The notes under the pieces are model-generated. The model was not told where the DNA came from. It made no database searches and saw only the letters and a list, made by a program, of their open reading frames with translations. This document shows positions 35,213-44,370 of a stretch of DNA of 64,000 nucleotides, in pieces. Numbering within the stretch: the first letter of the stretch is position 1; each line of letters opens with the position of its first letter. The stretch lies in the NCBI GenBank assembly GCA_019359615.1, contig JAHHHA010000001.1:62001-126000 (forward strand). The letters are read 5' to 3'. Position numbers and translations under genes: made by a program. Origin of the DNA: Cyanosarcina radialis HA8281-LM2 (GTDB lineage Bacteria; Cyanobacteriota; Cyanobacteriia; Cyanobacteriales; CCAP-1448).

Positions 35213-36376
35213 TCAAAGCTGTACGATCGATCGCAAGTTGCTCAAGCGAACCTTCCAATCTTGTTCCTTTTTTCCAGAGTATTGTTGGATAAAGGGCGGT
35301 TTGGGCTTGTTTGATGGTACTGGTGGTGGTTGTTGGAAAATATCGGAGTGCAAACTGACCATCCAATGGGCGCTAAAAATCATCTCCCACCATCTTTCAA
35401 TAGCGCGGTAGTTGGTCAAGCGAAAATCTCCCCAACCTAGCTCTTGTTTGAGATGCTTAAATCCAGATTCGATCCAGCCGATCAGATTGTTGATGTTCCC
35501 AAATTCTTGCAACATAGCTTCTGGATAGTTAGTCATTACAGACCAAGTTACATTGCTCGATCGCTGGGTGATGTCAGGCTCGATTTGACGGTACTGAAGG
35601 TTTTGCAACTTGCTGTAAATATTTTCGCTTTCTGGAGGGCAGCCATTACCATTACTAGCAAAAATCCGCTCGAATCCTTGACAGTTATCGCAATTCGCTC
35701 GATCGCCACTTAATGAAGCTCTCTGAGAAGCCTTAACGGCAATTAATAGTTTCAGAGAAATTCGATTGAGGTATTCGACAAAATCGCAATTTTTGGCATA
35801 TAACATATCTGCCATCACTAGCTCGAAATTAAACCCTCTTTCTCTCAATTCTTGAATGATTTCAATGGCTAGTTGAGGCTTGGTTTTATATCTCTCGCCT
35901 TCTGGTAGGCTATTTTGAGGCTTAAATACTTTGAAGGTCAGTGGAAATGTTACTCCATCTAAAACTCCATAAGCATTAACAGAAACTATACTGTTTTCGC
36001 TTTTTCCCAAATCTCCAATATACTGTCTGGTAACGTAATCAGTCTTTTTACCTTTCTTCTTATCTCCGATTTCGTTAACGATCAAGATAAAGGAACGGTT
36101 GTTTAACTTATCTTTAATCCAATTCAATCTCTGCTCTCTTAAACCGCGAACGTCCCAAGGAGAGTTTTTTAAAAAGTTATTGAGAGACTGAGAATCTTTT
36201 AAGCCAACGCTTTTGGCGATCTCAGGTAAAGATTTGCGGCGAATATCAGAAATAATTCCCATGTGTAAAAACTTGAAACTCTCAAAGCTTCTAACTTCAG
36301 GAAATAGTTGTTTGTAATTACTGCAATACTCATCGACAAAAGAAACTGTCGGTACTGCACCTCTAGGCAAAACCAT
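35213..36376 (-). CDS. IS701-family-like transposase, probably inactive
   Basis: 387 residues. Typical IS701/DDE_5 features: GDKKKGKKTDYVTRQYIG, NAYGVLDGVTFPL, KTKPQLAIEIIQEL, the second acidic residue in VMADMLYA, and KQELGWGDFRLTNYRAIERWWE near the end. The first catalytic Asp, normally in the motif IVDETGDKKK, is Asn101 (IVNEIGDKKK). The codon was checked on the complementary strand and reads AAC. The frame is otherwise intact. Loss of this residue should abolish DDE chemistry, so this is a fixed or domesticated copy. No terminal repeats or target duplications were found. Confidence 0.85.
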   Translation of the reverse strand: MVLPRGAVPTVSFVDEYCSNYKQLFPEVRSFESFKFLHMGIISDIRRKSLPEIAKSVGLKDSQSLNNFLKNSPWDVRGLREQRLNWIKDKLNNRSFILIVNEIGDKKKGKKTDYVTRQYIGDLGKSENSIVSVNAYGVLDGVTFPLTFKVFKPQNSLPEGERYKTKPQLAIEIIQELRERGFNFELVMADMLYAKNCDFVEYLNRISLKLLIAVKASQRASLSGDRANCDNCQGFERIFASNGNGCPPESENIYSKLQNLQYRQIEPDITQRSSNVTWSVMTNYPEAMLQEFGNINNLIGWIESGFKHLKQELGWGDFRLTNYRAIERWWEMIFSAHWMVSLHSDIFQQPPPVPSNKPKPPFIQQYSGKKEQDWKVRLSNLRSIVQL

Positions 36377-36889
36377 AGGTCGATCGTGATAATTAGTAAA
36401 TTTATATTTCGATATTGCCCTAATTCGATCGATGACGGTGATGGGAAATTTACTTAATTACTGCTATAGCAATATCTTTACAAACGTAGATTTACTGATA
36501 TTGAGGGAGACGACTCAAAAATCAAAAATAGATCCGTAAATACTCGGAGGGGTTAAATAAACTGATTTGAATAGATCGATAATTCACGCACCTTTTCTAG
36601 AAATAATTAATTCAACTAGGTTAGCAACACGAAGTTCGATCGCTGCACGTTCCTGTTAGAGATGAGGGCGCGTCTGCAAGTCGGTTTAAACATTCCTGTC
36701 TTTTTAGTCTGCACCAGCAGAGTGCCCTGATATAACCACGACTTCAGCGACCAGCTAAAAGTTTCCGACTGATGAATAAAATTAGTAGATCGGCGATTGA
36801 AACTTCAGCAATGCAGACATAACCTATCTGGCAGAGTTAAATAGAATGAGGAATTTGACATCAAATTAGGTCGAGCGACCATAATTAAT
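36377..36889. other. Spacer with no recognised gene
   Basis: About 510 bases of AT-rich sequence upstream of the transposase frame and downstream of proB. No convincing frame, tRNA or rRNA is seen; it may hold one end of the insertion sequence. Confidence 0.4.
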
Positions 36890-36945
36890 GTAGGTTAGGT
36901 TGAGCGATAGCGAAACCCAACACCACACGAGTGTTGGGTTTCTAC
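36890..36945. repeat. GTTGGGTT-type inverted repeat
   Basis: TAGGTTAGGTTGAGCGATAG followed by CGAAACCCAACACC and GTGTTGGGTTTC. Same family as 5102-5162 and 49563-49619. Confidence 0.8.
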
Positions 36946-36998
36946 AAATTCATTCGCTAGGTGTCAGGGAAACAAATTATCAGTCCCTAAACTCCTCT

Positions 36999-38102
36999 TC
37001 AGATCGACGCTAAATTATCTCGGTGGACTACGGTTTCTGCACCCGTATAACCCAAAATGGTGGAAATTTCTTCCGAACGACGACCGCGAATCTGTTGCAG
37101 TTCCTCGCTACTGTAGTTAACAATACCCCTAGCGATTTCGCTACCTTCGGCATCGCACAATAAAACGGCATCTGAGGCTTCAAACTCACCCTCAACTCGC
37201 GTAATTCCAGCCGCTAACAAAGATTTACCCGATCGAGAAATAGCCGCGATCGCCCCAGCATCTAAATACAACTTGCCAGCGGGGATTAAGCCGTAAGCGA
37301 TCCAACTTTTGCGGTTGTTACCAGTCCGGGGTTGCGGCTCGAATTGAGTGCCGATCGATTCTCCTTGCAAGATCTTCTCGATATTGTGAGGAAAGCGACC
37401 TTGAGTAATTACCGTGCGAGTCCCCGCACTGGTAGCCAGACGAGCGGCGTTAATTTTCGTCACCATCCCGCCAGTTCCCCATGGCGTGCCCCGATCGCCC
37501 GTTTGGACTTGCAATTCTTCTAGCTGCTTCATATCCTCTATTAAGGCAATCGGCTTGGCATCGGGACTCGATCGCGGATCGGCCGTATAGAGTCGATCGA
37601 CATCAGTTAGTAAAAACAGCCAATCGGCCTTAATCGCGATCGCTACCATAGCTGAGAGGCGATCGTTATCTCCAAACTTCAACTCATCGACGGCTACGGT
37701 GTCGTTTTCATTCACGATCGGGATGACTCCCAACCGCAACAGCGCGTGAAACGTATTGTAAGCATTTACATAACTGGTGCGTTCTCTGAAAGTATGGCGA
37801 GTGAGGAGAACTTGAGCGATCGGTTGTTGCAATTCGCTAAATAAATCGTCATACACCCGCATCAGCCGCCCTTGCCCGACAGCAGCCGCAGCTTGTTTGA
37901 GGGCGATCGCTTTCGGGCGTTTCTTTAAGCCCAATCGGGCGCAACCGACACCTACAGCCCCAGAAGAAACCAAAACCACGCTGTACCCCAAAGTCCGCAG
38001 TTTCGTCAGCGTTTCTACCAAAGCTGCGATCGTCGAAAGAGCTAATTTACCATCAGACTGAGTGAGGCTAGAAGTCCCAATTTTAATAACAATGCTGGTC
38101 AT
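36999..38102 (-). CDS. proB: Glutamate 5-kinase
   Basis: 367 residues from [13 protein letters not shown]; the frame extends six codons further into a short tandem repeat, which is unlikely to be the start. The amino-acid kinase domain has [20 protein letters not shown] and [11 protein letters not shown]-terminal PUA domain (about 275-360) is present, as in long ProB proteins. It phosphorylates glutamate in the first step of proline synthesis and is usually feedback-inhibited by proline. It lies downstream of the YqeG-like, MltG and DUF3727 genes on the same strand. Confidence 0.97.
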   Translation of the reverse strand: MTSIVIKIGTSSLTQSDGKLALSTIAALVETLTKLRTLGYSVVLVSSGAVGVGCARLGLKKRPKAIALKQAAAAVGQGRLMRVYDDLFSELQQPIAQVLLTRHTFRERTSYVNAYNTFHALLRLGVIPIVNENDTVAVDELKFGDNDRLSAMVAIAIKADWLFLLTDVDRLYTADPRSSPDAKPIALIEDMKQLEELQVQTGDRGTPWGTGGMVTKINAARLATSAGTRTVITQGRFPHNIEKILQGESIGTQFEPQPRTGNNRKSWIAYGLIPAGKLYLDAGAIAAISRSGKSLLAAGITRVEGEFEASDAVLLCDAEGSEIARGIVNYSSEELQQIRGRRSEEISTILGYTGAETVVHRDNLASI

Positions 38103-38103
38103 T

Positions 38104-38137
38104 AAAAAGTCAAAAGTCAAAAGTCAAAAGTCAAAAG
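38104..38137. repeat. AGTCAAAA octamer tandem repeat upstream of proB
   Basis: Four AGTCAAAA units directly before the proB start codon, replacing a normal leader. A similar tract is at 49537-49560. Confidence 0.85.
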
Positions 38138-38254
38138 GGAAAACGCTATCTTCCGCAGGACTTACGCCAACAGGAGTTTAGCCAGTGTAGAGTGTAACGC
38201 GTGAAGTCAAGAATTCTCCCCCCTCTCCCTTCTCCGTGTCTCCCCTCTTCCCCT

Positions 38255-38312
38255 GCCTACCAAAAAACCTTAGAGCGCCAAACCTCTAACTGTGAGGCAT
38301 GACGCTCTAGAT
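38255..38312 (-). terminator. Hairpin downstream of the YqeG-like gene
   Basis: On the minus strand an AGAGCG...CGCTCT stem containing an inner CCTC/GAGG stem is followed by AAGGTTTTTT. This fits a rho-independent terminator for the yqeG-mltG side, before proB. The rest of the 38,138-38,435 spacer shows no gene. Confidence 0.55.
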
Positions 38313-38435
38313 ATTATTTTGTGCTTTTTATATTTAGGGTCTTTATATTGGCTGACCCCATTTGAACCATCTTTATAATGCCAGCAGTTTTTATTAATCT
38401 GGAATTTCCTAATGATTTCTTTATATTTCTGTTTC

Positions 38436-38984
38436 TCACGATCTGTCATGTTTTTTTAAGTTTTGTTGCTTAGCAGGCAGAGAGACTCCAAATGCTTGAG
38501 ACAACAGCACTTCTATAGTTCTAATCGGGAAAGAGCGCACCGCCACCGCCGGATCGACCATCGGTTCCACCAGAATGGTAAACATTCCCAAGCGATTGCC
38601 AGCTAAAACATCTGTAAACAACCGATCGCCTACCATCCCCACTTGTTCTACAGGCAATTGCATCGCTTCTACAGCTTGTCTGATTTTCTGTCGCGAAGGC
38701 TTGCGAGCAGCTAAAAGATAAGGCAAGTTAAGAGATTTAGCGATCTTGCTAATCCGATTTTTACTCAGGTTATTACTCACCAACCAGAGATCGGCCACTT
38801 GCCGGATCTGTTCCACCCACAGTAACAAGGCTTCTGAAGCTTGGGTAGAAGAATTGGGGACTAGCGTTTCATCGACATCTAGCACCAATCCTTTGAGGTT
38901 ATATTGCTGTAACATTTCAGGGGTAAGACTGAGAATCGGCCCCCCTAGAATCAAGTCAGGCTGCAAAAGTTCGTCCCAGGACAT
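38436..38984 (-). CDS. YqeG-family HAD phosphatase (subfamily IIIA)
   Basis: 182 residues. HAD motif I is LDVDETLV, motif II is LVSNN, and motif III/IV are in ARKPS and GMVGDRLFTDVL. YqeG-like enzymes are predicted cytoplasmic phosphatases; relatives act on phosphatidylglycerophosphate, so a lipid role is possible. It lies just downstream of mltG on the same strand, a common cyanobacterial arrangement. Confidence 0.9.
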   Translation of the reverse strand: MSWDELLQPDLILGGPILSLTPEMLQQYNLKGLVLDVDETLVPNSSTQASEALLLWVEQIRQVADLWLVSNNLSKNRISKIAKSLNLPYLLAARKPSRQKIRQAVEAMQLPVEQVGMVGDRLFTDVLAGNRLGMFTILVEPMVDPAVAVRSFPIRTIEVLLSQAFGVSLPAKQQNLKKHDRS

Positions 38985-39135
38985 AGAACAGAAAGTGTTG
39001 AGTGTGGAGTGTGGAGTTACGGATTGTTAATCTCACTCTCATAACTTTAACGCGCGATCGAGATCTACCGATCTTCCCCAAGTATGCAAGCAGGATAAAC
39101 GATATATTCCTATGCCTGATGCCCGATGCCCTTTT
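38985..39135. other. Spacer with GTGTTGAGTGTGGAGTGTGGAG repeats
   Basis: Heptamer-like short tandem repeats (near 38,995-39,018) separate mltG from the YqeG-like gene; nothing else is recognised. Confidence 0.5.
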
Positions 39136-40236
39136 TTAGGAGCGTTGAGATTGTCGCTGTCGCCGGATAGCATTGGTAGCGGCTACGTGTTCTTGAAGGG
39201 TTTTGCTGAAGACATGAGTGCCATCGTAACGAGCGACGAAAAAGATATATTCAGTTTTGTCTGGATTCAAAGTTGCTTCCAAGCTGCCGACAGCAGGGCT
39301 AGCGATCGGCCCTGGAGGCAATCCGCCATTAACATAAGTGTTATAGGGAGAAGGGGTTCTGACTTGGGCGATCGTCAATGGTTTATCGGCTGTTTGCTTA
39401 ATCGACAGTCCGTACTCAACCGTCGGATCGGATTCTAACCTCATGCCCTTTTGCAGTCGATTGGTAAAGACCCCAGCAATTAAGGGACGCTCTACAGGCA
39501 CTACCGATTCTTTTTCGACAATGCTAGCTAACGTTACCCACTCCAGTAAGCTCATCTCGGTACTGCTTTGATGTTGCTGATATACGGGTAGTGCCACCTG
39601 CTCGAACTGATACAGCATCTCGTTGATGACCGCTTGCGGAGTAATGCGATCGCTCGGTAGTTTGTAAGTTTCTGGATACAAAAATCCTTCTAGATGCGGC
39701 AAATCATTGGGCAACCAAGAATATTTATCTTTGGGAATCTCGCGGGTAGCCGCGAGAAACTCTTCGGCACTAAAAAATCCTTGAGTTTCAAAGTAAGCTG
39801 CCATCTCTTTTAACGACCAACCTTCTTTAATGGTGAAGCTGGTCTGGACTACTTTTCCCTTCCAAATTTGACTGGCGATATCTGGTAAAGATAGATCTGA
39901 AGATAGCTCGTAAGTGCCCGATTTAAAACCGCCCTGCTTGTCTTGCTGCGACAACCAAAGCGACCAAACTTTCCAAGCATTACTAGAGCGAATTAAACCG
40001 GCCGTCTCTAATTGCCGACCGATTTCTTGACTAGCCGTACCGGGTGCAATTTTGATTTGCACTGTTTTGGCTGTTTCTTTCTTCGTCGCTATCGGCGAAG
40101 TCGCCCAAGTCCACCACGACCAGCTTTGCCATCCCGCGATCGCCAAAACTACTGGCACTATACCCAAAACGTACAACCATTTGGGAACTGATTTGTTAGG
40201 TCTTTTAGATTTGATGGACTTGACAGATTTGTTCAT
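39136..40236 (-). CDS. mltG: Endolytic murein transglycosylase MltG (YceG-like)
   Basis: 366 residues. A basic N terminus is followed by one membrane segment (about 20-45) and a periplasmic region. LysM-like sequence (about 60-150) precedes the YceG catalytic domain, with the catalytic Glu in LASIVEKES and LEGFLYPETY, RLESDPTVEYG and SPYNTYVNGGLPPGPI. It cuts nascent peptidoglycan strands and so sets glycan length at the inner membrane. Length is normal for the family. Confidence 0.95.
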   Translation of the reverse strand: MNKSVKSIKSKRPNKSVPKWLYVLGIVPVVLAIAGWQSWSWWTWATSPIATKKETAKTVQIKIAPGTASQEIGRQLETAGLIRSSNAWKVWSLWLSQQDKQGGFKSGTYELSSDLSLPDIASQIWKGKVVQTSFTIKEGWSLKEMAAYFETQGFFSAEEFLAATREIPKDKYSWLPNDLPHLEGFLYPETYKLPSDRITPQAVINEMLYQFEQVALPVYQQHQSSTEMSLLEWVTLASIVEKESVVPVERPLIAGVFTNRLQKGMRLESDPTVEYGLSIKQTADKPLTIAQVRTPSPYNTYVNGGLPPGPIASPAVGSLEATLNPDKTEYIFFVARYDGTHVFSKTLQEHVAATNAIRRQRQSQRS

Positions 40237-40475
40237 CGCTCAATACATCATAATGTGGCAAGGGGTGAGGCTTAAAAGCAAAACAAGTCCATTGGGTGAA
40301 TTTCCCCAAACTTGGATGCGTCTATCCTCAATAAACTAACTTTGTTAACCCAGCTTTATTTCTGATTGAGAAAAACTAAATTCTAAAATCCAAGCTTCGA
40401 CCCTTCGGCCCTTTGGCAGAACTTCAGGACATCGCAAGCTCAGCTACCAATCGAAAATCTAAAATCTAAATCGAT
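40237..40475. other. Spacer between the DUF3727 gene and mltG
   Basis: 240 bases. AATCTAAAATC-type short repeats occur at 40,453-40,470. No gene or clear promoter is seen. Confidence 0.4.
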
Positions 40476-41042
40476 TTATTCCATTTCGTCAAACATCTGC
40501 TCTTCTAACAGGGGTTGGATTTTCTTAAATTCTTCTGGAGAAAGCAGTTCTGGTTGACCGTTTTGGTTTTTGCGGGCAAAAAATAACAGCGGATCGAGCG
40601 GAGTGTAAATCTCGTACTCTTGCTCCTCGTGATAGAAGCTGACCAAAAATTGAAATTCTTCTGGTTCGATTTCGCTGTTTTCTTCTTCGTCTTCCACCGA
40701 AAGGATGTCTTGTTCCTCTACTGGTGGCAGATCTCCTTCTACTGTCAGCGTGTAAGCAGTACGTTTGAGTTTGAGGTTCTGCTCTTCTAGAACTGCTTGA
40801 GCATCGGCGAAAATTTTACTAATTACTTCCTCTTCTTCGACAAAGGTAGCTTCTTCATCGTCATCGTCATCCCAAACGACTATTTCTATGGGGTAATCTA
40901 CTGGTAAAAGCAGCATATATTCGGCTCCTTCTACCTCTAGGGAATGCTCGACATAACAAGGGAGCGATCGCCCGTTTGCGTCCGTCAGGGTGACAGTCGG
41001 CTCTAAATTCTCTTGGTCTTGGGAGTTGGAAAATGAAGACAT
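40476..41042 (-). CDS. DUF3727 family protein
   Basis: 188 residues from the internal ATG; a GTG seven codons upstream (41063) is also possible. It is very acidic, with a DDDDDEE run and a second acidic stretch. The two halves (VTLTDANGRSLPCYVEH and FLVSFYHEEQEYEIYTPLDP) look like a DUF3727 domain plus a DUF1292-like segment. The family is conserved in cyanobacteria and chloroplasts and usually lies next to mltG. Its function is not known. Confidence 0.85.
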   Translation of the reverse strand: MSSFSNSQDQENLEPTVTLTDANGRSLPCYVEHSLEVEGAEYMLLLPVDYPIEIVVWDDDDDEEATFVEEEEVISKIFADAQAVLEEQNLKLKRTAYTLTVEGDLPPVEEQDILSVEDEEENSEIEPEEFQFLVSFYHEEQEYEIYTPLDPLLFFARKNQNGQPELLSPEEFKKIQPLLEEQMFDEME

Positions 41043-41095
41043 GAAAAATTTGCTGCTACTCACGTCAGTGCAGGTGGCTCAAACTTCAGAATATC

Positions 41096-41278
41096 ATGTT
41101 GTGCGATCGCGATCGCCCGATCGATCCCCCTGAACTAACTCCTGAAACCCTATTTTTCCTTGATGTCTGTCGATGCCTTGTCAATCGAGAAGTTGAGGAC
41201 ATCGATCTCGGTCTGGCTGCCAAAATTTTCTCTTCGATCGCCAATTCGTCACTTTCTCCCCTTGGCAATTTAGAATAA
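41096..41278 (+). CDS. Possible small protein of unknown function
   Basis: 60 codons, ATG start, no Shine-Dalgarno. The translation has a plausible composition (PPELTPETLFFLDVCRCLV) and sits between divergent genes. Nothing is recognised. It could equally be leader sequence of the HIT gene. Confidence 0.25.
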   Translation: MLCDRDRPIDPPELTPETLFFLDVCRCLVNREVEDIDLGLAAKIFSSIANSSLSPLGNLE

Positions 41279-41321
41279 CGATCGAAAACTAGACCTTTGC
41301 CAAATAAATTGGCTTTCGAGC

Positions 41322-41672
41322 ATGAGCGAAACTACAGAAACTATTTTTAGCAAAATTATTCGCCGTCAAGTTCCAGCTAACGTGGTCTTGGAAGATGATG
41401 TCGCGATCGCTTTTACCGATAATAGCCCGCAAGCGCCGATGCACATTTTAGTAGTTCCCAAAAAACCGATTCCCAAGTTAGATGATGCCGAACCCCAAGA
41501 TGCAGCTATTCTTGGACACTTACTATTAATGGTGAAGAAAGTCGCCAAACACGTCGGACTCAACAAAGGTTATCGGGTAGTCATTAACAATGGTTCCGAA
41601 GGCGGTCAAACAGTCGATCATCTACACATCCATATTCTCGGCGGTCGCCAGATGAAATGGCCGCCAGGTTGA
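41322..41672 (+). CDS. HIT domain (HINT-type) nucleotide-binding hydrolase
   Basis: 116 residues. The histidine triad is complete in VDHLHIHILGG, with the substrate-side segments IFSKIIRRQVPA and APMHILVVPKKPI. HINT enzymes hydrolyse adenosine phosphoramidates and related AMP conjugates in the cytoplasm. Standard family length. Confidence 0.95.
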   Translation: MSETTETIFSKIIRRQVPANVVLEDDVAIAFTDNSPQAPMHILVVPKKPIPKLDDAEPQDAAILGHLLLMVKKVAKHVGLNKGYRVVINNGSEGGQTVDHLHIHILGGRQMKWPPG

Positions 41673-41810
41673 CTTTGCAAAGTGTCGAGTGTGGAGTGTT
41701 TGGAAGTGTTAAGTGTTGAGTTAAGAATTCTTCGCCCTCTTCGCCCTCTCTTCCTCTCTCCCTCTCGCTTTGGCTGCTCTCTCCTGCTCTTAAGATTTAT
41801 TTAAAACTTT
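41673..41810. repeat. Short tandem repeats between the HIT gene and psbA
   Basis: GTGTGGAGTGTTTGGAAGTG and TTAAGTGTTGAG heptamer-type repeats are followed by pyrimidine-rich CTCTTCGCCCTCT units. Confidence 0.6.
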
Positions 41811-41896
41811 GGAAATATTTATAAAAGTTTATACGAAAAATATCGAGCGCTCACCAACTTTTCCTTAACCAATTGACTCGATCGCAGCTATTTCAA

Positions 41897-41926
41897 TTGC
41901 TTCAGTAAACTATACAGAAATATATG
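41897..41926 (+). promoter_or_regulatory. Possible psbA promoter
   Basis: TTGCTT (41897-41902), 18 bases, then TATATG (41921-41926) in an AT-rich region. The match to a sigma-70 promoter is weak and the leader would be about 115 bases. Confidence 0.3.
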
Positions 41927-41989
41927 AATTTTTGTAACGAAATTCAATGTTTCATTTCCAAAATCAAACAATTAGTTTAATCTAAAAAA

Positions 41990-42020
41990 CAAGGTAGGTA
42001 AGTCCTTACCGAGAACCTTG
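41990..42020 (+). promoter_or_regulatory. Hairpin in the psbA 5' leader
   Basis: Outer arms CAAGGT/ACCTTG and inner arms GGTAAG/CTTACC form a compact stem about 30 bases before the psbA start. psbA leaders often carry stability or translation elements; the role here is inferred. Confidence 0.45.
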
Positions 42021-42050
42021 AAAATCGAATCTAGCAATCATTCATAACAT

Positions 42051-43133
42051 ATGACCACAACCATTCAACGTCGCGAAAGCGCCAATGCTTGGGATCGGTT
42101 TTGCAACTGGGTGACTTCCACCGACAACCGCCTTTATGTAGGCTGGTTCGGTGTCATCATGATCCCTACCTTGCTGACCGCAACCATTTGTTACATCATT
42201 GCCTTCATCGCTGCTCCTCCAGTGGACATCGACGGCATCCGCGAACCCGTATCTGGTTCGTTGCTCTACGGCAACAACATCATCTCAGGTGCGGTCGTAC
42301 CTTCTTCTAACGCCATCGGCTTGCACTTTTATCCCATCTGGGAAGCCGCTAGCTTGGATGAATGGCTGTACAATGGCGGTCCTTACCAACTAGTTGCCTT
42401 CCACTTCTTGCTAGGCATCTGCTGCTGGATGGGTCGTCAGTGGGAACTGAGCTTCCGTCTGGGGATGCGTCCTTGGATCTGCGTCGCTTACAGCGCCCCA
42501 GTTTCAGCCGCCTTCGCCGTCTTCCTAATCTATCCCCTCGGACAAGGCAGCTTCAGCGATGGTATGCCTTTAGGCATCAGCGGCACGTTCAACTTCATGA
42601 TCGTGTTCCAAGCCGAGCACAACATCCTCATGCACCCCTTCCATATGCTGGGTGTAGCTGGCGTGTTTGGAGGCTCCCTGTTCTGTGCCATGCACGGGTC
42701 TTTGGTGACTTCTAGCTTGGTGCGGGAAACCACCGAAAGCGAATCTCAAAACTACGGATACAAATTCGGTCAAGAAGAAGAAACCTACAACATCGTCGCC
42801 GCTCACGGCTACTTTGGTCGGTTGATCTTCCAATATGCTTCCTTTAACAACAGCCGTTCCTTGCACTTCTTCTTGGGGGCTTGGCCGGTAGTGTGCATCT
42901 GGTTCACCGCTTTAGGTGTCAGCACGATGGCATTTAACCTCAATGGTTTCAACTTCAACCAGTCGATTCTAGACTCGCAAGGTCGAGTGATCGGTACTTG
43001 GGCAGACGTGATCAACCGCGCTGGCTTGGGTATGGAAGTAATGCACGAGCGCAACGCTCACAACTTCCCCTTAGACTTGGCTGCTGGTGAAGCTACTCCT
43101 GTAGCGATGACTGCTCCAGCCATTCATGGTTAA
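42051..43133 (+). CDS. psbA: Photosystem II reaction-centre protein D1
   Basis: 360 residues, standard length. The oxygen-evolving complex ligands Asp170, Glu189, His332, Glu333, His337 and Asp342 and the C-terminal processing site after Ala344 are present, as are Tyr161 (YZ), His190, His198, His215 and His272. Residue 130 is Gln, as in low-light-type D1 proteins. Several normally conserved sites differ: Trp126 (usually Tyr), Phe155 (usually Thr), Cys212 (usually Ser) and Cys282 (usually Gly). Tyr126 and residue 130 both contact the D1 pheophytin. Nothing suggests a non-functional protein. No typical Shine-Dalgarno is seen. A strong terminator follows. Confidence 0.98.
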   Translation: MTTTIQRRESANAWDRFCNWVTSTDNRLYVGWFGVIMIPTLLTATICYIIAFIAAPPVDIDGIREPVSGSLLYGNNIISGAVVPSSNAIGLHFYPIWEAASLDEWLYNGGPYQLVAFHFLLGICCWMGRQWELSFRLGMRPWICVAYSAPVSAAFAVFLIYPLGQGSFSDGMPLGISGTFNFMIVFQAEHNILMHPFHMLGVAGVFGGSLFCAMHGSLVTSSLVRETTESESQNYGYKFGQEEETYNIVAAHGYFGRLIFQYASFNNSRSLHFFLGAWPVVCIWFTALGVSTMAFNLNGFNFNQSILDSQGRVIGTWADVINRAGLGMEVMHERNAHNFPLDLAAGEATPVAMTAPAIHG

Positions 43134-43150
43134 TTTCCATTAAGAATGGA

Positions 43151-43181
43151 AAAACGCTCTCCTGACGGAGGGCGTTTTTTT
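43151..43181 (+). terminator. Rho-independent terminator of psbA
   Basis: A 10-bp stem, AACGCTCTCC with GGAGGGCGTT, loop TGAC, one G-U pair, followed by seven T residues overall (43175-43181). Confidence 0.92.
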
Positions 43182-43251
43182 GTGCGCTCAAAAGATGGAG
43201 TAATGTCAAATCCGTCTCATGCCCTCCAATCGATACCTCATATCAAATCCG

Positions 43252-43395
43252 GTTCTCATACCATCCATTGCTGCCCTCACCCCCAACCCCTCTCCCACGG
43301 GAGAGGGGAGCCGGAGTCGGGGCGAGGTCAAGACGGTTTTGTAAACCGGATTTGGTATCACCCCCAGCCCCTCTCCACCTCAAAGAAGCCCTCTC
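43252..43395. repeat. Interspersed GC-rich repeats downstream of psbA
   Basis: Blocks CCCTCACCCCCAACCCCTCT, CCCACGGGAGAGGGG and CCCCAGCCCCTCTCCACC belong to the same families as the in-frame repeats of the NRPS genes. A plus-strand open frame across 43,146-43,553 is only a by-product of these repeats. Confidence 0.75.
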
Positions 43396-43622
43396 CTTGT
43401 AGGCTACCGTGTATACACATCTGTGGGAAAACTTGGAGGCCCTGCATTAGATCCCCCCTAGCCCCCCTTAAAAAGGGGGGGAGTTGCGGCGAGGTTCCCT
43501 CGCTGTGCAGCTGGCACCAAACAGGGGGAAGTTATCAAAGTCCCCCTTTTTAAGGGGGATTTAGGGGGATCTTAGTGTGAAACGGCAAATCGATAACTTA
43601 TGTATACACGGTAGCCTTGTAG
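43396..43622. mobile_element. 213-bp MITE-like element with 15-bp terminal inverted repeats and 7-bp target duplications
   Basis: Terminal inverted repeats GCTACCGTGTATACA (43403-43417) and TGTATACACGGTAGC (43601-43615) are perfect. They are flanked by direct repeats CTTGTAG at 43396-43402 and 43616-43622. The element has interrupted a CCCTCTCCTTGTAGGAGAGGG repeat, whose intact form exists at 28,100. No transposase is encoded. The interior contains a second inverted pair (GATCCCCCCTAGCCCCCCTT and AGGGGGATTTAGGGGGATC), so it can form a long hairpin. Confidence 0.85.
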
Positions 43623-43680
43623 GAGAGGGGAAAGGAAGTTTCTTTTTATTGGAGAGGGGAGCCGGAGGCAGGCAAGCTGT

Positions 43681-44361
43681 CTAATATAGGTTTGAAGCTT
43701 GTCTGCCGCCTAACCGCTCTTCCCCAGCAGGCGGCAAAGAATGCACGGAAATGGTGGCATAGGCTCCCATTTGCTGTTGAATGATGAGCAAGCGGATAAA
43801 GTCTCCTACAGTTTCTATCAACCGGGCTTGGCGCAGTTGCCCGCAATCGATCGCCTGAAACCCAATTTCTCCAGCTAATTGCATTACCGTTTGCTTGGCT
43901 GATTCGTTATCTCCAGCGACAAACACCGATACGTCATGAGATTTAAGAGGATCGGGAGCTAATTCAAACACTTCTTGCGCCATGGTGTTGAAGGCTTTCA
44001 CCACGTATGCCATGGGCACTTCGGCAGCTAGTTTTTCAGCTAGAGATTGAATGATTGTAGGGTAAGCAAAATCTGCCGGAATCTCCTGATTGTTGCAATC
44101 GATGAGAATTTTGCCCGTTAGCACCTCGATCGAGGTTAAGACTTCAGCCGGATTAATGCCTCGAACGGTGTAGAGCAAAACCTCTCCAAAAGCCGCCGCT
44201 TCATCGTTGGTGCCCCCTTGAGTGCCTTCACCTGCGATCGCTGCAACCTGCTGCCCTTTTTCCGCCGTGCGGGCCCCAAAAAACACCTCATGTCCCCGTT
44301 CTGCCCACAGAATGCCGAGAGATCGCCCCATATTGCCGCTGCCAAGGATGCCAATTTTCAT
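43681..44361 (-). CDS. NADPH-dependent F420-reductase-like dinucleotide-binding protein
   Basis: 226 residues. The Rossmann motif GILGSGNMGRSLG is at the N terminus, with FFGARTAEKG for NADP(H), IDCNNQEIP and VVKAFNTMAQEVF as in the F420H2:NADP oxidoreductase-like family. Cyanobacteria generally do not use this protein for F420-dependent methanogenic chemistry, so the substrate is unknown. The C-terminal dozen residues run into repeat sequence, which suggests the original end was altered. It is the last gene of a four-gene minus-strand operon. Confidence 0.85.
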   Translation of the reverse strand: MKIGILGSGNMGRSLGILWAERGHEVFFGARTAEKGQQVAAIAGEGTQGGTNDEAAAFGEVLLYTVRGINPAEVLTSIEVLTGKILIDCNNQEIPADFAYPTIIQSLAEKLAAEVPMAYVVKAFNTMAQEVFELAPDPLKSHDVSVFVAGDNESAKQTVMQLAGEIGFQAIDCGQLRQARLIETVGDFIRLLIIQQQMGAYATISVHSLPPAGEERLGGRQASNLY

Positions 44362-44370
44362 CTTTGATTT

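Noticed and set aside
43146-43553. 135-codon plus-strand frame after psbA
   Set aside because: It runs through the psbA terminator and interspersed repeats and has no protein-like domain.
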